Shown piece after piece: positions 1-8,852 of a stretch of DNA of 64,000 nucleotides. Origin of the DNA: Pseudomonas sp. N3-W (GTDB lineage: Bacteria > Pseudomonadota > Gammaproteobacteria > Pseudomonadales > Pseudomonadaceae); contig NZ_CP103965.1 in the NCBI RefSeq assembly GCF_024970185.1, positions 864,001-928,000 of the forward strand, read 5' to 3'. The position numbers were made by a program, and so were the translations under genes. Position 1 is the first letter of the stretch. Every line of letters starts with the position of its first letter. The notes beneath the pieces were generated by a model, which was given only the letters and a program-made list of their open reading frames with translations, made no database searches and was not told where the DNA came from.

Positions 1-537
1 GTGGACATGGACAAAAGTCATTACTGGTCTTCAGGGCCGCTGTCGGAGTTGACCGCCCCCGAACATCACTGGCTGTTTTTGCCGGGCGCGCTGACCCCGC
101 GTTTGAAAGCCATGGGCAACTATTCGATCGAGGTGGTCGAGCAGTCCCACGGCCTGCTTAATCATGACGAGGCACAAGCCTTGAACGTCCCGCCGGCGTC
201 GACCGCCTGGGTGCGTGAAGTGGTGATGAAGATCGATGGCGAAGCGTGCGTCACGGCGCGCAGCCTGACCAGCGTACCGGCGCTGAACAGCGACTGGTCG
301 GAGCTGAACGAATACGGTGGTCGACCGCTGGCCGAGATTCTCTACACGTCAGCCCAGACCCTGCGCGAGCCCTTCCAGTGTGCCCTGTTGCCGCCCAGCA
401 CCCCGCTGGCGGCGCTGTCCTATCGTTACGCGCCACAGGCCAAGCGCTTGCTGGCAAGGCGTTCGCGCTTCACCCGCAACGGCTCGGCACTGCTGGTCAG
501 CGAGTGTTTTCTGCCGGCGTTCTGGGCACGCATCTAG
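1..537 (+). CDS. Chorismate lyase (UbiC)-like protein
   Basis: 178 residues resembling the chorismate-pyruvate lyase family, which splits chorismate into 4-hydroxybenzoate and pyruvate for ubiquinone synthesis. The family pattern is visible: a V-R-E-V segment in the middle, the region around LNEYGGRPLAEIL, and a C-terminal RRSRF...LLVSECFLP block that matches the end of UbiC proteins. The frame is open from base 1 (GTG) with an ATG at base 7, so the true start could also lie upstream of the window. It is not followed by ubiA as a canonical ubiC would be, so it may be a UbiC paralogue with another role; this is inference from the neighbours. Confidence 0.75.
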   Translation: MDMDKSHYWSSGPLSELTAPEHHWLFLPGALTPRLKAMGNYSIEVVEQSHGLLNHDEAQALNVPPASTAWVREVVMKIDGEACVTARSLTSVPALNSDWSELNEYGGRPLAEILYTSAQTLREPFQCALLPPSTPLAALSYRYAPQAKRLLARRSRFTRNGSALLVSECFLPAFWARI

Positions 538-558
538 TTCATCCAGTCAACACACAAT

Positions 559-654
559 CCCTGTGGGAGCGAGCCTGCTGGCGAAAGCGCTCTGTCAGTC
601 AACATCAGTGTTGAGGCTGACAACGCCTTCGCGAGCAGGCTCGCTCCCACAGGG
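559..654. repeat. Paired REP element
   Basis: Two inverted copies of the Pseudomonas REP unit (CTGTGGGAGCGAGCCTGCT and its complement) flank about 35 bases, forming a cruciform-like pair between the convergent lyase and LysR-like genes. Related units occur at 2755, 4751, 8702 and 16707. Confidence 0.9.
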
Positions 655-671
655 GGTTGTGTGTGTTCAAT

Positions 672-947
672 TCAAAGGCTGATCACCGCTTCAATCTGGC
701 GGATCGCCGGGCTGAGGGCCTGCGCCAGCTCTTCGGCTTTCGACGTCGGGCGCATGGTGTTGGCGGCGCGCAGGAACAGCGGATCATCGAACCGCTTGCG
801 CAGGCGCGCCAGCGAGCCGCTGATTGCAGGTTGTTTGACGTGCAGGCGCTCGGCCGTGCGCGAGACGCTTCGTTCGCGAAACAGCACCAGAAAAATAATG
901 ATCAGGTTAAGGTCGATATCCGCGAAGTTTTCTTCATTGAATAACAT
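672..947 (-). CDS. Short LysR-type protein, DNA-binding domain only
   Basis: 91 residues that contain just the winged HTH of the LysR family: the recognition helix region RTAERLHVKQPAISGSLARL is clear, followed by the RFDDPLFLRAANTMRPT segment typical of LysR proteins. The protein stops about 200 residues before a normal LysR would end, so there is no effector-binding domain. It lies downstream of the flavin reductase gene on the same strand. It could be a truncated regulator or a genuine small HTH protein; nothing downstream reads as the missing domain. Confidence 0.65.
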   Translation of the reverse strand: MLFNEENFADIDLNLIIIFLVLFRERSVSRTAERLHVKQPAISGSLARLRKRFDDPLFLRAANTMRPTSKAEELAQALSPAIRQIEAVISL

Positions 948-1029
948 CTTTTCATCCCTGTAATGACCCGGAATCTGACGAGCCGACGTTCAGGCAAACG
1001 GCGGCGGTCAGGAGTGACGGGAGCCCCCT

Positions 1030-1536
1030 TTACTGATCGGGAGCCAAGCGCAATTCGTCGTTGAGGCGGTAGTAATTGCGATTGAAATAGACCAGGCCTT
1101 CCTTGGCCTCACTGTGTTGAAGCTCGAGGATTTCACAGTAGAAAATACTGTGAGTGCCGACCTCGTCGATCTTGCTCACGCGACAGTCGAGGCTCACCAG
1201 TGCTTCGTCAATGGCCGGAGAACCGGTCACCAGAGTCTTGCAATTGACGCTGGAAAACCGCTCCTGCATGGACAACTGGCGATTGGCAAATGCTCCGGAG
1301 GTAGACTGATGCTCGCCGGTCAGTACGTTGACGCACAGCACCCCGTTGGTCTTGAAATGCTCGTGATTGGACGAGGAACGATTGACGCATACCAGCAACG
1401 TAGGCGGGCTGTCCGTCACGCTGCAGACCGCCGAGGCGGTAAACCCGAAACGCCCTGCCGGGCCATCCGTGGTGACGATGGTGACGGCACTCCCCAGCAT
1501 CGCCATTGCATTACGAAACTCCGTTGAATCAACCAT
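1030..1536 (-). CDS. Flavin reductase (HpaC/RutF-like)
   Basis: 168 residues of the FMN-binding split-barrel flavin reductase family, which supplies reduced flavin to a two-component monooxygenase. The N-terminal FRNAMAMLGSAVTIVTT and the FTASAVCSVTDSPPTLLVCVN segment are the usual flavin-contacting region, and GTHSIFYCEILE is the conserved C-terminal block. No partner oxygenase lies beside it, so the oxygenase must be elsewhere or it serves several. The AGGGGACGTT just before the ATG is a good ribosome-binding site. Confidence 0.85.
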   Translation of the reverse strand: MVDSTEFRNAMAMLGSAVTIVTTDGPAGRFGFTASAVCSVTDSPPTLLVCVNRSSSNHEHFKTNGVLCVNVLTGEHQSTSGAFANRQLSMQERFSSVNCKTLVTGSPAIDEALVSLDCRVSKIDEVGTHSIFYCEILELQHSEAKEGLVYFNRNYYRLNDELRLAPDQ

Positions 1537-1644
1537 AACGTCCCCTTCATTCCTTGTAGGTTATTGGAGCTGATCCGTACGTCCTTGTCCGTTGTCGTTG
1601 TGCGAAAAACGGCTACAGGGCAACACGTTCGCTCGGAAGCTATA

Positions 1645-1662
1645 GTACGTATGTATGCGTAC
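1645..1662. promoter_or_regulatory. Imperfect palindrome upstream of flavin reductase
   Basis: GTACGTATGTATGCGTAC is an 18-bp dyad with 7 of 9 matched positions per arm, about 110 bases upstream of the flavin reductase start. It could be an operator for that gene; no cognate regulator is identified. Confidence 0.35.
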
Positions 1663-1710
1663 CTTGCAAGCTATTCCTTGTGCTTATTTTGCGTGAGCAA
1701 TCCTACTGTT

Positions 1711-1743
1711 TGTGGCGAGGCAGCTTGCTCCCGCTGGGCCGCG
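1711..1743. repeat. REP-like element, second family
   Basis: TGTGGCGAGGCAGCTTGCTC followed by CCGCTGGGCCGCG matches the other common Pseudomonas REP family (GTGGCGAGGGAGCTTGCTCCC), here with one arm mismatch. Confidence 0.6.
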
Positions 1744-1839
1744 TATTGGCCCCGCTCTTCACAAAAGAAGGGGACTGCTCTGCTGTCCAGCGCAAGCATG
1801 CTTCCACGCCACCGTTATCGCGTTAATTTCAAGGTGGCC

Positions 1840-2724
1840 TCAAGGGTTTATCAACGCCTGCGACAAGGCACTGGCATAAGCCGGCAACGCCGTAAAATCA
1901 CGGGCGCAGAGCAGCAATTTGCGTTGCGCCCACGGCGCTTGCAGCACCACGCATCTGAACGATTTTTCCGCCGACCGACGCTCGACTGCTGCCAGCGGTA
2001 CAACCGCCAGTCCAGCCCCTCGCGCGACCATGCGCATCACACCATCGAAACCATCGGCACGAATGCGGATCTGCATTCGCACGCCTGTGTGCAACGCCTG
2101 TTCTTCCAGATACACCGCTAATGCACTGTTGGCGTTGAGCCCCACATAGTCGTGCTGCAACGTGTCGCTGAAATTTACTGAATCGCTGTCGGCCAGCGGG
2201 TGATCGAGGGGCAGGATCAACACCAGCGGATCATCGCGAAACGGGCGTGATTGCAGGCCATGAATGTCCAGCGCATCAGAGACGATGCCAAGGTCTGCTG
2301 CACCCTGACGCAGGGCATGAGTGATGCGGGCGCTGGGCATTTCCTGCAAGTCGATGTCGAGGTTGGGATGGCGCCGCAAGAAGTCCGCCAGCAATTCCGG
2401 CAAGTACTCGGTGATAGCGGTGGTGTTGCACAGCAGGCGTACCTGGCCTTTGACGCCCTTGGCGTACTCTGCCATGTCCTGCTGCATGCGTTCGGCTTGT
2501 TGCAGGAGGAGGCGGGCATGTTGCGCCAGGGCTTTTCCGGCGGGTGTAGGGGTGACGCCACGGCGGCCACGCTGCAGGAAGTCGATGCCCAGCGATGCCT
2601 CCATCGCGCGAATCCGTGCACTGGCGGCGGCCAGGGACAGATGACTGCGTGCGGCGCCGGCGGTGATGTTGCCGGTGTCGAGAATGTGCAGGTAGAGGCG
2701 CAGGTCGGTGAGGTCGAAGTGCAT
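1840..2724 (-). CDS. LysR-family transcriptional regulator
   Basis: 294 residues. The HTH (about residues 5-62, with DTGNITAGAARSHLSLAAAS) and a LysR substrate-binding domain (from about residue 90, VRLLCNTTAITEYLPELLAD) are complete. The ATG at 2724 is chosen because a GGAGG sits 8 bases upstream; an in-frame ATG further upstream lacks such a site. It is divergent from the TauE/SafE permease gene at 2877, the arrangement expected if it controls that transporter. Confidence 0.88.
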   Translation of the reverse strand: MHFDLTDLRLYLHILDTGNITAGAARSHLSLAAASARIRAMEASLGIDFLQRGRRGVTPTPAGKALAQHARLLLQQAERMQQDMAEYAKGVKGQVRLLCNTTAITEYLPELLADFLRRHPNLDIDLQEMPSARITHALRQGAADLGIVSDALDIHGLQSRPFRDDPLVLILPLDHPLADSDSVNFSDTLQHDYVGLNANSALAVYLEEQALHTGVRMQIRIRADGFDGVMRMVARGAGLAVVPLAAVERRSAEKSFRCVVLQAPWAQRKLLLCARDFTALPAYASALSQALINP

Positions 2725-2754
2725 GGGTACAGCCTCCAGTGAGGGTGCAAAACC

Positions 2755-2782
2755 TGTGAGAGCGAGCAGGCTCGCTCTCACA
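2755..2782. repeat. Single REP hairpin
   Basis: TGTGAGAGCGAGCAGGCTCG followed by CTCTCACA is a near-perfect hairpin of the REP family. It lies in the divergent promoter region between the LysR and permease genes. Confidence 0.8.
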
Positions 2783-2876
2783 TTTGATCGGCGTAAATCC
2801 TGCCTCTTGCAAGGCAGAAGGCACCCTCAATATATGGCAGATTTTCATCCCCTCATCCAGGGCTCAACATGGCCCC

Positions 2877-3641
2877 ATGAATACGCTCGCCACGTTCTAC
2901 CAAAACCTCGGATTGACCCTGTCTGTATTGGTCATCGCCACCTTCCTCCTGGCCGGCATGGTCAAAGGCGTGATCGGCCTCGGCTTGCCGACCATCGCCA
3001 TGGGCCTGCTCGGTCTGGCTATGGCACCGTCACAGGCTGCGGCGCTGCTGATCATCCCCGCAACCTTGACCAACGTCTGGCAACTGGCGTTCGGCGGCCA
3101 TCTTCGCGGCTTGATCAAACGGCTGTGGCCGATGCTGCTGGCGATTTTCATCGGCACCGGCGCGGGCACGCTGTGGATCGGCATGGCAGGCGGACACTGG
3201 GTGGTACGAGCGCTGGGAGCGGCGTTGCTGATCTACGCCTTGAGCGGTTTGCTGCTGCCCATGTTGCACGTCGGCGGGCAAACCGAGCGCTGGCTCGGGC
3301 CGCTTTGCGGGGTGCTGACTGGCGTCATCACCTCGGCCACCGGCGTATTTGTGATCCCGGCAGTGCCTTATGTGCAGGCGCTGGGTTTGAGCCGGGATGA
3401 ACTGGTGCAGGCGCTGGGTCTGTCGTTCACAGTCTCGACCCTGGCCCTCGCCGCCGGCCTGTCGTGGCGCGGCGAACTGGGCGGCGGCGAGTTGAGTGCG
3501 TCAGTGCTGGTGCTGATCCCGGCGCTGCTGGGCATGTGGCTGGGGCAATGGCTGCGTCAGCGGATCAGCGCGCGGTTGTTCAAGCGCGTGTTCTTCATCG
3601 GCCTGGGACTGCTCGGCAGCCATTTGCTGATCAGCGGTTAG
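2877..3641 (+). CDS. TauE/SafE-family membrane permease
   Basis: 254 residues, almost entirely hydrophobic, with about eight membrane helices. The N-terminal LAGMVKGVIGLGLPTIAMGL and the second-half GVITSATGVFVIPAVPYVQ are the two repeated family motifs. The family exports sulfite, sulfoacetate or related organic anions through the inner membrane; the substrate here is unknown. The start at 2877 gives the usual length. The divergent LysR gene is the probable regulator. Its 3' end overlaps the convergent YgiN-like gene by 11 bases. Confidence 0.85.
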   Translation: MNTLATFYQNLGLTLSVLVIATFLLAGMVKGVIGLGLPTIAMGLLGLAMAPSQAAALLIIPATLTNVWQLAFGGHLRGLIKRLWPMLLAIFIGTGAGTLWIGMAGGHWVVRALGAALLIYALSGLLLPMLHVGGQTERWLGPLCGVLTGVITSATGVFVIPAVPYVQALGLSRDELVQALGLSFTVSTLALAAGLSWRGELGGGELSASVLVLIPALLGMWLGQWLRQRISARLFKRVFFIGLGLLGSHLLISG

Positions 3642-3945
3642 CCGAGGAGGCGCTGAGCATGTCGATGGCGCGGATATCGAAATCCCGTTCCAGGTACTCC
3701 ATACGTTGCTCGCGAAACTGCTGCATGTGCGGCAGATTCGAGTGCACATCCAGATGTGCCTGAGACGCCCAGACCTCATAAAAGATAAACAGGGTCGGGT
3801 CCTGTTGGTCGCGCAGCATGTGGTATTCGATGCAGCCCGGCTCGGCGCGGCTCGGTTCAACGTAGGCGCGGAACAACGCTTCGAATGCGTCGGCCATCTC
3901 CGGACGAGTCTTGGCGTGCAGGATGAAACCGTGTTGTTCACTCAT
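3631..3945 (-). CDS. YgiN-like antibiotic biosynthesis monooxygenase (ABM) protein
   Basis: 104 residues of the dimeric alpha-beta barrel ABM family: GFILHAKTRPEMADAFEALF, then EPGCIEYHMLRDQQDPTLFI and EVWASQAHLDVH. YgiN of E. coli is a quinol monooxygenase paired with MdaB, and here the gene is divergent from an MdaB-type gene, so a shared role in quinone cycling or detoxification is a reasonable inference. The ATG at 3945 is preceded by GAGGGGAC. Confidence 0.82.
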   Translation of the reverse strand: MSEQHGFILHAKTRPEMADAFEALFRAYVEPSRAEPGCIEYHMLRDQQDPTLFIFYEVWASQAHLDVHSNLPHMQQFREQRMEYLERDFDIRAIDMLSASSANR

Positions 3946-4107
3946 CAAATGTCCCCTCAAATTCAGAAGGGCCGGAATTCTATGGCAACAATCGGATGAT
4001 GATTCGTGCGTTTTGGTCAAATGAATTTTGCGAATTCGGCGCTTTTTCTGCGCGAGGCCGGTGATTACTCTGCCGCCATCGAATTTCCCACCTTCCGAGA
4101 CCACCCC

Positions 4108-4698
4108 ATGAAAAAAGTCCTGTTGCTCAATGGCGGCAAAAAATTTGCCCATTCCGAGGGTCGCTACAACGCCACCCTGCATGACGCCGCGTTGAGTGTG
4201 CTGGATCGCGGTGGCGTGGACGTCAAGGCCACCTTCATCGACGAGGGCTATGACGTCGCCGAAGAAGTTGCCAAATTTCTCTGGGCCGACGTGATCATTT
4301 ACCAGATGCCTGGCTGGTGGATGGGGGCGCCGTGGACCGTGAAAAAATACATCGACGAAGTCTTCACTGAAGGCCACGGCAGCCTGTACGCCAGCGATGG
4401 CCGCACCCGCTCCGACGCCTCGCAAAAATACGGCAGCGGCGGCCTGTTGCAGGGCAAGCAGTACATGCTGTCGCTGACCTGGAACGCGCCGCAGCAAGCC
4501 TTCGACGACCCCACCGATTTCTTCGAAGCCAAGGGCGTGGACGCTGTGTACTTCCCGTTCCACAAGGCCAACGAGTTCCTGGGCATGACCGGGTTACCGA
4601 CGTTTATCTGTGTGGACGTGATGAAACGGCCGAACATCGAGGCCGACGTGGCGCGGTACGAGCAGCATTTGCGTGAGGTGTTTGGCCTTAAGGCCTGA
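4108..4698 (+). CDS. mdaB: MdaB-family NAD(P)H quinone reductase
   Basis: 196 residues of the flavodoxin-like quinone reductase family (E. coli MdaB is 193). MKKVLLLNGGKKFAHSEGR is the FAD-phosphate loop, VIIYQMPGWWMGAPWTVKKY is the diagnostic active-site segment, and LSLTWNAPQQAFDDP is also conserved. It reduces quinones by two electrons in the cytosol. The start at 4108 is favoured over more upstream codons by the family length. It is divergent from the YgiN-like gene and followed by a LysR gene on the same strand. Confidence 0.88.
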   Translation: MKKVLLLNGGKKFAHSEGRYNATLHDAALSVLDRGGVDVKATFIDEGYDVAEEVAKFLWADVIIYQMPGWWMGAPWTVKKYIDEVFTEGHGSLYASDGRTRSDASQKYGSGGLLQGKQYMLSLTWNAPQQAFDDPTDFFEAKGVDAVYFPFHKANEFLGMTGLPTFICVDVMKRPNIEADVARYEQHLREVFGLKA

Positions 4699-4750
4699 GG
4701 CTCGGCTACTATCGAAAGCCAGGTAATTAAAGCCTGAACACCACAATTCC

Positions 4751-4782
4751 CCTGTGGGAGCGAACAAGCTCGCTCCCACAGG
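4751..4782. repeat. REP hairpin
   Basis: CCTGTGGGAGCGA and its near-perfect complement face each other with almost no loop, between mdaB and the next LysR gene. Confidence 0.85.
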
Positions 4783-4814
4783 TTAGTGTGCAGGGCCATC
4801 GATAGAGGACACCC

Positions 4815-5726
4815 GTGAAAGCCAGATCCGATGAATTGCAGATTTTCGTCTGCGTAATTGAATGCGGGTCGATTTCCGCGGCCGCCGAGCAGGTCGGGCA
4901 GACGCCTTCTGCGGTCAGCCGCACCCTGTCGCGCCTGGAAGCCAAGCTCGACACCACACTGATCAACCGCACCACCCGGCGCATGGACCTGACCGAGGAG
5001 GGCAAGTACTTCTTCGAACACGCCAAGCTGATTCTCGATCAGATGGACGAACTAGAAGAGCGCCTCAACGCCCGTCAGCAAACGCCCTCCGGTCGCCTGC
5101 GCATCAACGCCGCATCGCCTTTCATGCTGCACGCCATCGTGCCGTACATCGATGAGTTTCGCAGGCTCTATCCGGACATCCAGCTGGAGCTGAACAGCAA
5201 CGACCTGATCATTGACCTGCTGGAACAAAGCACCGACATCGCCATCCGCATCGGCGTGCTCGCCGACTCGACCCTGCACGCCCGTTCCCTGGGTTGCAGC
5301 CCGCTGCACATCGTCGCCAGTCCCGCCTACCTTGAACGCCACGGCACACCGAGCGCCGTCGCCGATCTGAGCGCGCACGCATTGCTCGGGTTCACCCAGA
5401 ACGAAGGCCTCAACCAGTGGCCACTGCGCTATGTGCATGGCGACCGCTGGCCGATTACGCCGGCGATCAGCGCGTCCAGCGGCGAAACCATCCGCCACTT
5501 GGTACTGGAAGGCCAGGGGATTGCCTGCCTTTCCCATTTCATGACCATCGACGACATCCGTGCGGGTCGCCTGCACGTCGTGCTGGCTGATTTCAACAGC
5601 GGCTATCGGCAGCCGATCAACGCCGTGTACTACCGCAACTCGCAACTGGCCCTGCGCATTCAGTGTTTCCTGGATTTTATCCAGGGCAAATTGGCGCAAT
5701 ACGCCAACGCCGACTTCAAGGGCTGA
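4815..5726 (+). CDS. LysR-family transcriptional regulator
   Basis: 303 residues with a GTG start. The HTH spans about residues 6-60 (CGSISAAAEQVGQTPSAVSR), followed by the full substrate-binding domain (GRLRINAASPFMLHAIVPYI). Regulators of this subtype often lie next to quinone or aldehyde stress genes such as mdaB, so mdaB and ygiN are likely targets, by position only. Confidence 0.88.
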   Translation: MKARSDELQIFVCVIECGSISAAAEQVGQTPSAVSRTLSRLEAKLDTTLINRTTRRMDLTEEGKYFFEHAKLILDQMDELEERLNARQQTPSGRLRINAASPFMLHAIVPYIDEFRRLYPDIQLELNSNDLIIDLLEQSTDIAIRIGVLADSTLHARSLGCSPLHIVASPAYLERHGTPSAVADLSAHALLGFTQNEGLNQWPLRYVHGDRWPITPAISASSGETIRHLVLEGQGIACLSHFMTIDDIRAGRLHVVLADFNSGYRQPINAVYYRNSQLALRIQCFLDFIQGKLAQYANADFKG

Positions 5727-5829
5727 TTCGTGATTCCTGCGCAAGAGTGAATTGGGCCCGCGGGGATTTTTCGGCGTTGGCAGGCGGCGGATACTCGTTG
5801 CATCACTTATTCACGCAGGGAGTTTCTCC

Positions 5830-6723
5830 ATGAACGTATTCATTACCGGCGCTGCCGGCTTTATCGGCGGCTCCATCGCCACGGGGCTGGTTCAGGCCGG
5901 TCATTCAGTCACCGGTCTGGTGCGCAGCGCCGAGCAAGCCGCTGAACTCAAGGCTCTGGGTATCACTGCGGTCATCGGCACGCTGGACGACAGCGCGCTC
6001 CTGGCCAAACAGGCTCGCGCCGCCGACGCCGTGATCAACGCCGCCAGCAGCGACCATCGTGGCGCGGTTGAAGCCTTGCTCGACGCGCTGCGCGGCTCGC
6101 ACAAAGTGTTCCTGCACACCAGCGGTTCGAGCATTGTCGGCGACGCGTCGGGCGGCAAATCCAGCGAGGTCATCTATTACGAAGACAACCTGCCAGCGCC
6201 GACGGTCGACAAGGCGGCGCGGGTGGCCATCGACAACCTGATCCTGGCGGCGGCGAAAGACGGCGTGAATTCGGCGGTGATCTGCAACACCCTGATCTAC
6301 GGCCATAGCCTGGGCGTCAAGCGTGACAGCGTGCAACTGCCACGTCTGCTCAAACAGGCGCGCAAAAGCGGCATCGTTCGCCATGTCGGCAGCGGGCAGA
6401 ACATCTGGTCCAACGTGCACATCGAAGACGTGGTGGCGCTGTACCTGTTGGCGCTGACCCACAATGTACCGGGCACCTTCTACTTCGTCGAAAGCGGCGA
6501 GTCCTCGTTCATCGACATGACCACCGCCATGGCCAAAGCCTTGAACCTGGGCGAGCCACAAGACTGGTCCTTGAAAGACGCCGAAGCCGAGTGGGGTTAT
6601 GAAATGGCCAACTATGGCCTGGGCTCCAACAGCCGGGTTCGCGGTCAACGCGCCCGTGAGTTGCTGGGCTGGGTGCCGAAGCGCACTTCGGTGGTTGAAT
6701 GGATTAGCCACGAGATGGTGTAA
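5830..6723 (+). CDS. NAD(P)-dependent epimerase/dehydratase (extended SDR)
   Basis: 297 residues. The Rossmann fingerprint is TGAAGFIGGSIATGL at residues about 6-20. HTSGSSIVGD follows in the active-site region, but the usual YxxxK is altered (the IYYEDNL region), so catalysis may be atypical. The family acts on nucleotide sugars or small carbonyl compounds, and the substrate is not evident. The ATG at 5830 has GGGAG upstream. A strong terminator follows. Confidence 0.8.
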   Translation: MNVFITGAAGFIGGSIATGLVQAGHSVTGLVRSAEQAAELKALGITAVIGTLDDSALLAKQARAADAVINAASSDHRGAVEALLDALRGSHKVFLHTSGSSIVGDASGGKSSEVIYYEDNLPAPTVDKAARVAIDNLILAAAKDGVNSAVICNTLIYGHSLGVKRDSVQLPRLLKQARKSGIVRHVGSGQNIWSNVHIEDVVALYLLALTHNVPGTFYFVESGESSFIDMTTAMAKALNLGEPQDWSLKDAEAEWGYEMANYGLGSNSRVRGQRARELLGWVPKRTSVVEWISHEMV

Positions 6724-6739
6724 ATACATCGCTGAATAT

Positions 6740-6777
6740 AAAGCCCGCTCGCGAAGTTATCGCGAGCGGGCTTTTTT
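6740..6777 (+). terminator. Rho-independent terminator
   Basis: AAGCCCGCTCGCGA and TCGCGAGCGGGCTT form a perfect stem over a short AGTTA loop, followed by TTTTTT, just after the epimerase gene. Confidence 0.93.
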
Positions 6778-6858
6778 ATGGCTGAAGTCGTTTGTCCCTG
6801 TAAACAGGGACAGCTGTCAATTATTTAATAAAAGTTATACGAAGTATGTAGGACTTTT

Positions 6859-6921
6859 CTATTAGCATCCAACCCCGGTCAAACATAGTCTTAATCGGCT
6901 TAAAAAATTGGACGCTAATAG
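6859..6921 (+). promoter_or_regulatory. Long-armed inverted repeat in leader of carbamoyltransferase cluster
   Basis: CTATTAGCATCCAA (6859-6872) and TTGGACGCTAATAG (6908-6921) are complementary at 13 of 14 positions across a 35-base loop. The right arm ends one base before the AAAAGGA ribosome-binding site of the gene at 6937. It could fold in the mRNA leader or act as two operator half-sites. Confidence 0.6.
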
Positions 6922-6936
6922 CAAAAGGATATTGCA

Positions 6937-8658
6937 ATGATCATTCTAGGCATTACCAACAATGATTTGTCGGGCGCCTGCCTGGTGCGCGATGGCCAGA
7001 TTCTGTCGGCGGTCAGCGAAGAGCGCTTTACCCGCATCAAGGACCACAAGATCTGGCCCGCCAAGTCCATCGAATTTGTATTAAGCCAAGCCGGGCTGAT
7101 GCTCGAAGATATCGATTATGTTGCCTATGGCTGGAACGCCGGGTTCAGTGCCGATAAACACCTGGCGTTGTATTTCGACCGTATTGTTGAAGAAGTCAGA
7201 AATAATCCGCAGGGACTTTCGCAGTTCCGCCAGCGTGTCACCGATGAAGTAAAAAACGATAAAGAGAAACGCGCCGAGTTTGACGAATATATTTCAGCCA
7301 ATGGTCTGACCGGCAAGGCGTATTACATTGATCACCATGAATGTCATGCCTTGGGCGCTTTCGTCTGTTCACCGTTTGACGAGGCGCTGACGCTGACGTG
7401 TGACGGCCGTGGTGACTTCCAGTCGCTGACTGTCACCTGGTACAGCCCGACTGAAACGACTGTGTTGCAACGGGAAACCAGCATCGACAGCCTGGGTTAT
7501 TTCTACGGGCGCATTACCCATCTGCTGGGCTACAAACCGAACCGTCACGAAGGCAAAGTCACTGGCCTGGCGGCATTCGGCGATCCGCAAAAACTGCTGG
7601 GCGTGATGCAGCAGATGATTCGTTTCGAGGATGGGCGCATCAAGGCCAATTGCGGTGATTTGTTCCTGCCGTCCTACAACCACTACAGCGAACCGCTGGA
7701 AACCCTGTTTGCCCGCGAAACCCCGGAAGACATCGCCGCCGCCGTGCAGCGCCACACTGAAGACCTGTTGGTGGCCACGGTCAGCCATCACTTGGCGCAA
7801 CGGGGAAGCACCAACTTGTGCCTGGCCGGTGGCGTGTTTGGCAACGTGAAACTCAATCAACGTTTGCGCGAGATTCCGGGGATCAAGAACGTCTACGTGT
7901 TGCCGTGCATGGGGGATGGCGGCCTGGCGCTGGCGGCGGCGGTCGGTACGGCTTACCTGGAGAACGGCACCCGCTTCCGCAACCCGGCGATGCTACTGGG
8001 GCCCGAGTCGCGCAGCGTTTCGCAGAATATCAACCTGATCATCCGCGACTACCCGGAACTGGGCTACCACACCCCGTCCAACATCATCGAGGTGTTGACC
8101 GAGGCACTGTTGGAGAATCAGGTGCTGGGCATGTTCAAGGGCAAGATGGAGTTCGGCCCGCGCTCGCTGTGCAACCGCAGCATTGTCTATCACGCCCAGG
8201 ACGCTGACGTGAACGACTGGCTGAACAAGCGCATGCACCGCACCGAGTTCATGCCGTTTGGCCCGGTCACCGCCATCGAGCAGGCCGCTGCTTGCTACGT
8301 GGGTTGGGAGGAGGACCAGGTCGCCGCCGACACCATGACCATGACCTACGACTGCCATCCGCAATTTCGCGAAGCCAGCCCGGCGGTGGTGCACATCGAC
8401 GGCACGGCGCGGCCGCAGATCATCCGACCACAAGGGGATGCGTTCATGCACCGCCTGCTGAATGCCTGGCACGACAAGACCGGCCAGTGTGCGCTGATCA
8501 ACACCTCGTTCAACCGCCATGAAGAACCGATTGTATGTTCTCCTCAGGATGCGCTGGATGCGTTGAAAGAAGGCATGGTCGATCTGGTGGTGATGAGCGA
8601 ATCGTTGATCGTGTGGCGCAAGGGCAGAAACAGCTTCACGCAGCAGCGGTTTGAATGA
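6937..8658 (+). CDS. NodU/TobZ/CmcH-family carbamoyltransferase
   Basis: 573 residues covering both domains of the O-carbamoyltransferase family. The N-terminal Kae1/YrdC-like part starts MIILGITNNDLSGACLVRDG, with the metal-binding DHHECHALGAF, and LTCDGRGDFQSLTV. The C-terminal part has LAGGVFGNVKLNQRL, KMEFGPRSLCNRSI and ALINTSFNRHEEPIV, which are family signatures. Such enzymes transfer a carbamoyl group from carbamoyl phosphate through carbamoyl-AMP to a hydroxyl of an antibiotic or sugar. It is the first gene of a five-gene cluster with an exporter-like carrier and a deacylase, so it probably modifies a secondary metabolite; the acceptor is unknown. Confidence 0.9.
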   Translation: MIILGITNNDLSGACLVRDGQILSAVSEERFTRIKDHKIWPAKSIEFVLSQAGLMLEDIDYVAYGWNAGFSADKHLALYFDRIVEEVRNNPQGLSQFRQRVTDEVKNDKEKRAEFDEYISANGLTGKAYYIDHHECHALGAFVCSPFDEALTLTCDGRGDFQSLTVTWYSPTETTVLQRETSIDSLGYFYGRITHLLGYKPNRHEGKVTGLAAFGDPQKLLGVMQQMIRFEDGRIKANCGDLFLPSYNHYSEPLETLFARETPEDIAAAVQRHTEDLLVATVSHHLAQRGSTNLCLAGGVFGNVKLNQRLREIPGIKNVYVLPCMGDGGLALAAAVGTAYLENGTRFRNPAMLLGPESRSVSQNINLIIRDYPELGYHTPSNIIEVLTEALLENQVLGMFKGKMEFGPRSLCNRSIVYHAQDADVNDWLNKRMHRTEFMPFGPVTAIEQAAACYVGWEEDQVAADTMTMTYDCHPQFREASPAVVHIDGTARPQIIRPQGDAFMHRLLNAWHDKTGQCALINTSFNRHEEPIVCSPQDALDALKEGMVDLVVMSESLIVWRKGRNSFTQQRFE

Positions 8659-8701
8659 TGGATTGAAAGTTGTGCAGGCTGGAATCGGACAATACCGATC
8701 A

Positions 8702-8792
8702 CCTGTGGGAGCGAGCCTGCTCGCGAAAGCGGTCTGACTTATACATCTTTATCGGATGTACCGACGCCTTCGCGAGCAGGCTCGCTCCCACA
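8702..8792. repeat. Paired REP element
   Basis: Two inverted REP units, CCTGTGGGAGCGAGCCTGCT and its complement, enclose about 35 bases between the carbamoyltransferase and MFS genes. Confidence 0.9.
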
Positions 8793-8852
8793 TTTGGACG
8801 GTGCAAGTGCCAACGGACCCTGTTTCTGGAGTGTTGAACCTATGGCTACCCC

